Of a stretch of DNA of 64,000 nucleotides, positions 60,051-64,000 are shown one piece after another (position 1 is the first letter of the stretch; the number at the start of each line of letters is the position of its first letter). Below the pieces are notes generated by a model, which did not search any database, had not been told where the DNA came from, and saw only the letters and a list, made by a program, of their open reading frames with translations. This DNA comes from Lachnospiraceae bacterium MD308 (GTDB lineage: Bacteria > Bacillota > Clostridia > Lachnospirales > Lachnospiraceae): the NCBI GenBank assembly GCA_010206225.2, contig VIQU02000007.1, forward strand, positions 54,769 to 118,768, given 5' to 3'. Made by a program: the position numbers and the translations under genes.

Positions 60051-60655
60051 ATGAAAAAGAAACCATCTCCGAAACGGGCTGCCATATTCAGCACGGTTTC
60101 CGCACTGCTATTAATTCTGTTCCTATGGACAGCGTGGAGAACACGGCTTTGATGGCGGGTGCCTTTACCATTTCCAGCAACCGCATCCCGCCTGCGTTTC
60201 CCGGGTTCCGGATCGCACAGGTATCTGACCTGCACAATGCCGAATTTGGGAAGGGCAATAACACACTGCTGCGGATGTTGGCTGAAAGCAAGCCGGACAT
60301 TATCGTGATAACCGGAGATCTGGTGGATTCCTCGCATACAGACATTGGCACCGCCCTTGTCTTTGTAAAAGAGGCTGCAGCGATTGCCCCTGTATACTAT
60401 GTGACGGGCAGCCACGAAACACTCCTGCCAGAGTATGGACGGCTTAAGGCCGGACTGGATGAGGGCGGAGTTACCGTGCTTGAAGACCAGTCAGTGCAGA
60501 TAGGCCGTGACGGAGAAACGGTTACGCTCATCGGTCCTTCCGATCCGGATTTTACGGCAAACGGGGATCTATTTGGGAAAGTGCCTTCCATAACTGGCAC
60601 AAAATTAGAAAACCTGCTTGACGGTGAAACAGGCTATACTGTCCTGCTTTTCTAC
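60051..60655 (+). pseudogene. Membrane metallophosphoesterase (YaeI-like), frameshifted and 3'-truncated
   Basis: Starts at ATG 60051 as MKKKPSPKRAAIFSTVSALL with a transmembrane segment, then a frameshift near 60148 gives a stop. Reading resumes one frame over with TALMAGAFTISSNRIPPAFPGFRIAQVSDLHNAEFG (DxH motif), PDIIVITGDLVDS and VYYVTGSHE (GNHE position changed to GSHE). It runs to LLDGETGYTVLLFY at about 60655, where the sequence changes character. The final metal motif GHxH is lost, so no active enzyme can be made. Confidence 0.82.
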
Positions 60656-60894
60656 CGCTGGTTCAAATTTATATCCAACACAATGAACATTTTTAATATA
60701 ATTTGGTATGTCCGGTGCGGTTTTCAATTTTTTATGAAGATTACTGATATGGTTGTTTATAGCCTTGCGAAAGTATTCATTATATTCCTCATTCTAAACA
60801 ATACCCGAAATCATCTCATAAGTGAACACGCGACGCGGATTAAAACTAAGCAACACCAATATATCAAACTATTTGCATTAGACATACTCTTTCG
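60656..60894. other. AT-rich region without gene
   Basis: About 240 bp following the truncated phosphoesterase. An open frame continues by chance with AT-rich, low-complexity codons but shows no domain. The junction near 60655, with an abrupt fall in GC, marks a deletion or insertion breakpoint. Confidence 0.4.
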
Positions 60895-61479
60895 CTATTT
60901 TAACATACTATATACACACTCCAATAACGTCAGTGCAAGAATCACATTAATCACTCTGTAATGCCTTTGATATACTTTCTGTATCAGTACCCCCATGCCA
61001 ATCCATGTGAGAGTTGCAACAGTTCCAATCGTCGCAATGATAAACTCAAACAAAAGCAAAACCCACAACGAGGCACTGAAATCCGTAATATATCCCGTCA
61101 ATGCTGTTATGCCAAACAAATAAATCTTTACATTGACAAACTGCAGCAGAAATCCTTTTAGAAAAGATGCGGATTTTTCTACAGAATCCGCATCCGGTCT
61201 GCTCATCGCAATATGGACTGCCAGCCACAGAATATAGGCAGCACCTATATATTTCATAATGCCAAGCACATCCGGCAAAAAAGTACTTACCCCGAATACG
61301 AAAATGGCACATATCATTTGCACAACATAATATCCGGCAAAAATCCCCCAAAAAAGAGGTCTCCCTTTTTTATATCCATAATTGGTTACTGTGTTTAATG
61401 CCAAAATATTACCCGGTCCCGGTGTAAAGGCATTGATGACAGAATAAATAAAAAAATTAACCATTACATAACCCGGCAT
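60895..61479 (-). CDS. LysE/RhtB-family amino-acid exporter
   Basis: 194-residue exporter with five or six helices. The family opening MVNFFIYSVINAFTPGPGNILALNTVTNYGYKKG (TPGPN-like) is clear, then GIMKYIGAAYILWLAVHIAMS, SFLKGFLLQFVNVKIYLFGITALTGYI. The ATG at 61479 is 7 nt after GGAGG; the extension to 61497 is through that site. A LysR regulator lies upstream on the same strand, the classical LysG-LysE type pairing, although here not divergent. Confidence 0.9.
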   Translation of the reverse strand: MPGYVMVNFFIYSVINAFTPGPGNILALNTVTNYGYKKGRPLFWGIFAGYYVVQMICAIFVFGVSTFLPDVLGIMKYIGAAYILWLAVHIAMSRPDADSVEKSASFLKGFLLQFVNVKIYLFGITALTGYITDFSASLWVLLLFEFIIATIGTVATLTWIGMGVLIQKVYQRHYRVINVILALTLLECVYSMLK

Positions 61480-61573
61480 GCTAACGCCTCCTTCCATGTA
61501 GAAGTATACAATGGAAGGTTATGAAATAGGTAATACTTAATATTTATGCCAAAGCATAGGCTGATCCTATGGA

Positions 61574-62476
61574 TCATTCCTCTTTATACTGTTTCAGAGC
61601 CTCGATATAAATTTTGCCCAATTCGGATAGTTCCCCATCCTTGTTCAGAATATATCCGATACGCATGATTTCATCTTCATCCAGTGGAATGGAAATAATC
61701 GAATCTCCATGCAGATATTTAGGAAAGATACCGCTAGAAACAGTGTACCCATCTAATCCAATCATAAAATTAACAATCGCAGCCCTATCGCTAATTTTAA
61801 TACTCTTTTCTACAATATCATTGCTGAATAATTCTTCTGAAAAATTAGAAGATTCATAATTTCCCTGTACAAAACTGAGTCTTGGATATGGTTTCAAATC
61901 CTCTAATCTGAGTTTCTCCTTGCCTGCCAGCGGATGCTCCCTCCTTAAAAACACATGTGGGGTTGCTGCAAACAACTCATGAAACTCCAGATTATTTTCC
62001 TCCAAAACTTTTCTCAGCACACTCTCATTATTTTTACTGAGATAAAGAATACCCAGATCGCTGAAACGATTTCGCACATCCATAATAATCTGATGTGTCT
62101 GGGTTTCATTCAGAATAAACTCATATCGCTCCTGACCAAACTGCTGAACCAGTTCTACAAAGGCGTTTGCTCCAAACGTATAGTGCTGGGAGGACACACA
62201 AAATCTCTGCTTTGCCGTCTCGTTATGGATATACTTTGATTCCAGAAGTCCCATTTGCTGTACAACCTGCCTTGCATATCCCAAAAATTCCATACCCTCA
62301 GTCGTCAATGCCACACCTGCCCGGCATCGGTTAAAAATCGTAATCTTTGCCTCCTTTTCGACATCTTTAATGGCACCAGAAAGGCTTGGCTGTGAAAGGT
62401 ACAGTTCTTTTGCTGCCTCTGTAATAGAGCCTTTCTCTGCCACCACAATCATGTACTTTAGCTGTTGTAATGTCAT
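61574..62476 (-). CDS. LysR-family transcriptional regulator
   Basis: 300-residue regulator. N-terminal helix-turn-helix TLQQLKYMIVVAEKGSITEAAKELYLSQPSLSGAIKDVEKEAKITIFNRCRAGVALTTEGMEFLGYAR, then the effector-binding domain (LNETQTHQIIMDVRNRFSDLGILYLS, FHELFAATPHVFLRREHPLAGKEKLRLEDLKPYPRLSF). GGGAGG precedes the ATG. It lies 95 bp upstream of the LysE exporter gene and probably regulates it. Confidence 0.93.
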   Translation of the reverse strand: MTLQQLKYMIVVAEKGSITEAAKELYLSQPSLSGAIKDVEKEAKITIFNRCRAGVALTTEGMEFLGYARQVVQQMGLLESKYIHNETAKQRFCVSSQHYTFGANAFVELVQQFGQERYEFILNETQTHQIIMDVRNRFSDLGILYLSKNNESVLRKVLEENNLEFHELFAATPHVFLRREHPLAGKEKLRLEDLKPYPRLSFVQGNYESSNFSEELFSNDIVEKSIKISDRAAIVNFMIGLDGYTVSSGIFPKYLHGDSIISIPLDEDEIMRIGYILNKDGELSELGKIYIEALKQYKEE

Positions 62477-62735
62477 AAGTACCTCCCTGAATCAAATTTT
62501 TTGTATACTGCAACATTTATGAAAATAGTTTCTGCTAACAATCCACAGATAAACATAAGATTATTATATATCAGAAAACGAATAAATTCCAGCGTTTCAA
62601 AGCATCTACTCAGCTCTACTCGAACATTAAAAGATGTTCTGCCTGTACAAAGAAGAACCGGAAAACTCCAAACGATCCAGCCTGTTTTATCGAGACCACA
62701 GCGGCTACAAAAGAAGGAGAAGCTGCTGATATCCA
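62477..62735. other. Non-coding region, no supported gene
   Basis: About 260 bp between lysR and the HxlR remnant. Long open frames exist on both strands, but none has a ribosome site or domain. One plus-strand stretch near 62630-62780 may be an eroded gene end. Confidence 0.35.
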
Positions 62736-62984
62736 TCATTGTCTGGATGAAAATAAGATTACAGGAGAATCTGTGTTAAGCCCATCTTTTTCCAACTCTT
62801 TTAATTGACTTATCAATCTTTTATGCGTGATTGGCGCAAGCAAACGTTTCAATTCCCCATATCTTAACACATCATGAAATGCCGGCATATATATTATTGT
62901 TAATTTCCATTTTCCACCAATCATTCCCACAATCGTTTCAAAGCTTTCATAGACAAAATCTTGAAGATAACAAGGCTTAAACAA
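62736..62984 (-). pseudogene. HxlR-family regulator, C-terminally truncated
   Basis: The first 70 codons (YESFETIVGMIGGKWKLTII with YMPAFHDVLRYGELKRLLAP and ITHKRLISQLKELEKDGL) follow the HxlR winged-helix core, then similarity ends at NTDSPVILFSSRQ and a stop. The wing and dimerisation helix are missing. A Tyr/Cys-rich start (MFKPCYLQDFV) is not typical either. Confidence 0.7.
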
Positions 62985-63163
62985 GGCAACAGTTAAATTA
63001 TATAAGGATAGCTATAAGCAGAAAACGTATTTATTCCAAAAAATAACACATTTTATAAATGAGTTATAGCCGAACGGAAAAGGCATAGCATTAAAAATAA
63101 AAAAATAATATAGCCCACCACCAAATCCTAATATCTTTTTACTGTTATGATATAATTTTCTTG
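62985..63163. other. AT-rich region upstream of the MerR gene
   Basis: About 180 bp, strongly AT-rich, without ORF. It contains the 5' flank of the truncated HxlR gene and leads into the MerR promoter. Confidence 0.4.
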
Positions 63164-63194
63164 TTGACTTGAAGCGCACTTCATAGTTTATGAT
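63164..63194 (+). promoter_or_regulatory. MerR-type promoter with 19-bp spacer and operator dyad
   Basis: TTGACT (63164-63169) and TATGAT (63189-63194) are separated by 19 bp, the elongated spacing that MerR proteins correct by twisting DNA. The spacer contains the dyad TGAAG-CGCA-CTTCA. It lies 22 bp before the MerR start codon, so autoregulation is likely. Confidence 0.75.
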
Positions 63195-63215
63195 TAAGAA
63201 GAAAGGCGGATCAAT

Positions 63216-63635
63216 ATGTATTCAGCAAAGGAAACATCCAAAATGACAGGATTATCAACAGCAACTTTGAGATATTACGAAAAGGAAAAATTACTGCCCC
63301 AAATAGCTAGAAACAGCCAAAAATATAGGCAATATACAGATGAGGACATTGAATGGATCAAAATGATACAGTGTATGCGTATGGCAAATATCCCCATTCA
63401 TTCCATTAAAGAATATGTTGCACTGTTATTACAGGGCGGGGAAACCCTTGAACAGCGTTTTGCCATGGTACAAAATCACATGGAGGATATTAAAAAGCAA
63501 ATGACTAATTTACAGAACGCATTTGATTTGACACAAAAAAAGTTGTTATTCTATAAAAAACTTTTAGAGCATTCTTCCTTTAAAAATATGTCTTATAACG
63601 AAGAATGGAAGTTATTTAATCATGGAGAAAATTAA
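63216..63635 (+). CDS. MerR-family transcriptional regulator
   Basis: 139-residue regulator: YSAKETSKMTGLSTATLRYYEKEKLLPQIARNSQKYRQYTDEDIEWIKMIQCMRMANIPIHSIKEYVALLLQGGETLEQRFAMVQNHMEDIKKQMTNLQNAFDLTQKKLLFYKKLL gives the MerR DNA-binding domain and the dimerisation coiled coil. No C-terminal Cys metal ligands, so it is of the NmlR/AdhR-like kind. Its promoter has a MerR-type 19-bp spacer. The adjacent downstream gene is a broken tautomerase, so its target unit is probably damaged. Confidence 0.93.
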   Translation: MYSAKETSKMTGLSTATLRYYEKEKLLPQIARNSQKYRQYTDEDIEWIKMIQCMRMANIPIHSIKEYVALLLQGGETLEQRFAMVQNHMEDIKKQMTNLQNAFDLTQKKLLFYKKLLEHSSFKNMSYNEEWKLFNHGEN

Positions 63636-63661
63636 ACAGAAAAAATAGGAGGAAATGGAAA

Positions 63662-63724
63662 ATGCCTTATATCACAGTAGAAAGCGGTGTTTTGTCCGAT
63701 AATAACTTCTCGGAATCTCAATGA
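63662..63724 (+). pseudogene. 4-oxalocrotonate-tautomerase-like gene, truncated
   Basis: AGGAGG lies 8 nt before ATG 63662. The frame MPYITVESGVLSDNNFSESQ begins like a small tautomerase (PYITVESG with the catalytic N-terminal Pro) and stops after 20 codons. A downstream out-of-frame MNEIPTED (63723-63748) resembles the C-terminal strand of the same family, so the middle has been deleted. Confidence 0.55.
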
Positions 63725-63856
63725 ATGAGATCCCAACCGAAGATTGACAACTGAATATCGTGCAGGAAAAGAAATTTGAGAAAAATGGACATAAACATTG
63801 GACATAGCGGATACTATGCCTTGAAAAATCTTATGGAATCGCTTAATATATCATTA
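63725..63856. other. Junction between tautomerase remnant and transposase end
   Basis: About 130 bp without a gene. It should contain the end of the insertion sequence whose transposase starts beyond the window. No clear terminal inverted repeat could be identified from one end alone. Confidence 0.35.
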
Positions 63857-64000
63857 TTAGGCGTCTAAACCTAAGAATGATTTTTGAAATGCCTTGACGG
63901 AGGGCATTTCCCAGGCATCAAGGTGTTGGAGCATCATGATGCCGTAGAGGCGGCAGTACCACATCTTCGTAGAGCGGTACCTGCCGTCTTCTAATTTATA
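63857..64000 (-). mobile_element. C-terminus of an insertion-sequence transposase
   Basis: The last 47 codons of a minus-strand gene entering from the right edge: KLEDGRYRSTKMWYCRLYGI, MMLQHLDAWEMPSVKAFQ, then KSFLGLDA and TAA at 63857. The RYR-TK-WY-RLY pattern and the position beside a decayed gene suggest a transposase tail; the family cannot be assigned without the catalytic part. Confidence 0.5.

Noticed and set aside
62473..62779. Overlapping 88- and 92-codon frames on opposite strands between lysR and the HxlR remnant
   Set aside because: Neither has a ribosome site or motif; composition suits non-coding or eroded DNA.

Overview
The window reads as chromosome of a strictly anaerobic, low-to-medium GC Clostridia, most likely a gut Lachnospiraceae. 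The grounds are a class III (oxygen-sensitive) ribonucleotide reductase with its activase, pyruvate formate-lyase with its activase, Agr-like and YesN-like regulators, strong AGGAGG ribosome binding sites, and carbohydrate operons built from ABC, LacI and GH32 genes. No rRNA, tRNA or CRISPR array was seen. Most genes lie on the minus strand. Species assignment is inference only. || 1-16 kb is a housekeeping and regulatory patchwork: a truncated YesN-type response regulator, nrdG, a secreted SH3-like protein, a broken ABC ATPase, a membrane metallophosphoesterase, acetyltransferases, a DUF89 phosphatase, a 165-bp palindromic MITE-like repeat, a VanZ protein, and an ECF sigma factor with an RsgI-like anti-sigma factor and a His-rich exported protein. 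An AgrC/AgrA-like pair and a cytidine deaminase follow. || 16-23 kb is the anaerobic core: nrdD with two NrdR boxes 31 bp apart, glyA, and a pyruvate formate-lyase cluster. The lyase is physically split. A 699-residue core lacks the glycyl-radical domain, which sits on a separate 80-codon gene with its own perfect ribosome binding site, followed by pflA. A Rex-like site overlaps the promoter. || 23-35 kb holds a membrane-anchored dCTP-deaminase-like protein that lacks the catalytic Glu, a ZIP metal transporter, an Spx/ArsC protein, a second ECF/anti-sigma pair, an amino-acid permease with TrkA-C domains, several decayed genes and a MarR/GNAT operon. || 35-48 kb is the sugar region. One unit is a DeoR regulator, a mannitol-type PTS IICBA and a sorbose-1-phosphate-reductase-like dehydrogenase. 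The other is a LacI-controlled ABC transporter with GH172 (DUF2961) and GH32 enzymes, which looks like a fructan or difructose-anhydride utilisation operon, with a CE2-like esterase next to the regulator. || 48-64 kb is transporter-rich accessory DNA: EamA, MATE with an attenuator-like leader, an AraC-EamA-DUF2000 operon, LysE, and HxlR, LysR and MerR regulators. It is heavily scarred. Truncated pieces of a hydroxyisobutyrate-type dehydrogenase, a serine recombinase, GNAT, M24, NUDIX, HD, IS66, NudC-like, metallophosphoesterase, tautomerase and transposase genes are scattered around an intact SWIM-domain operon and a RelE/Phd toxin-antitoxin pair.
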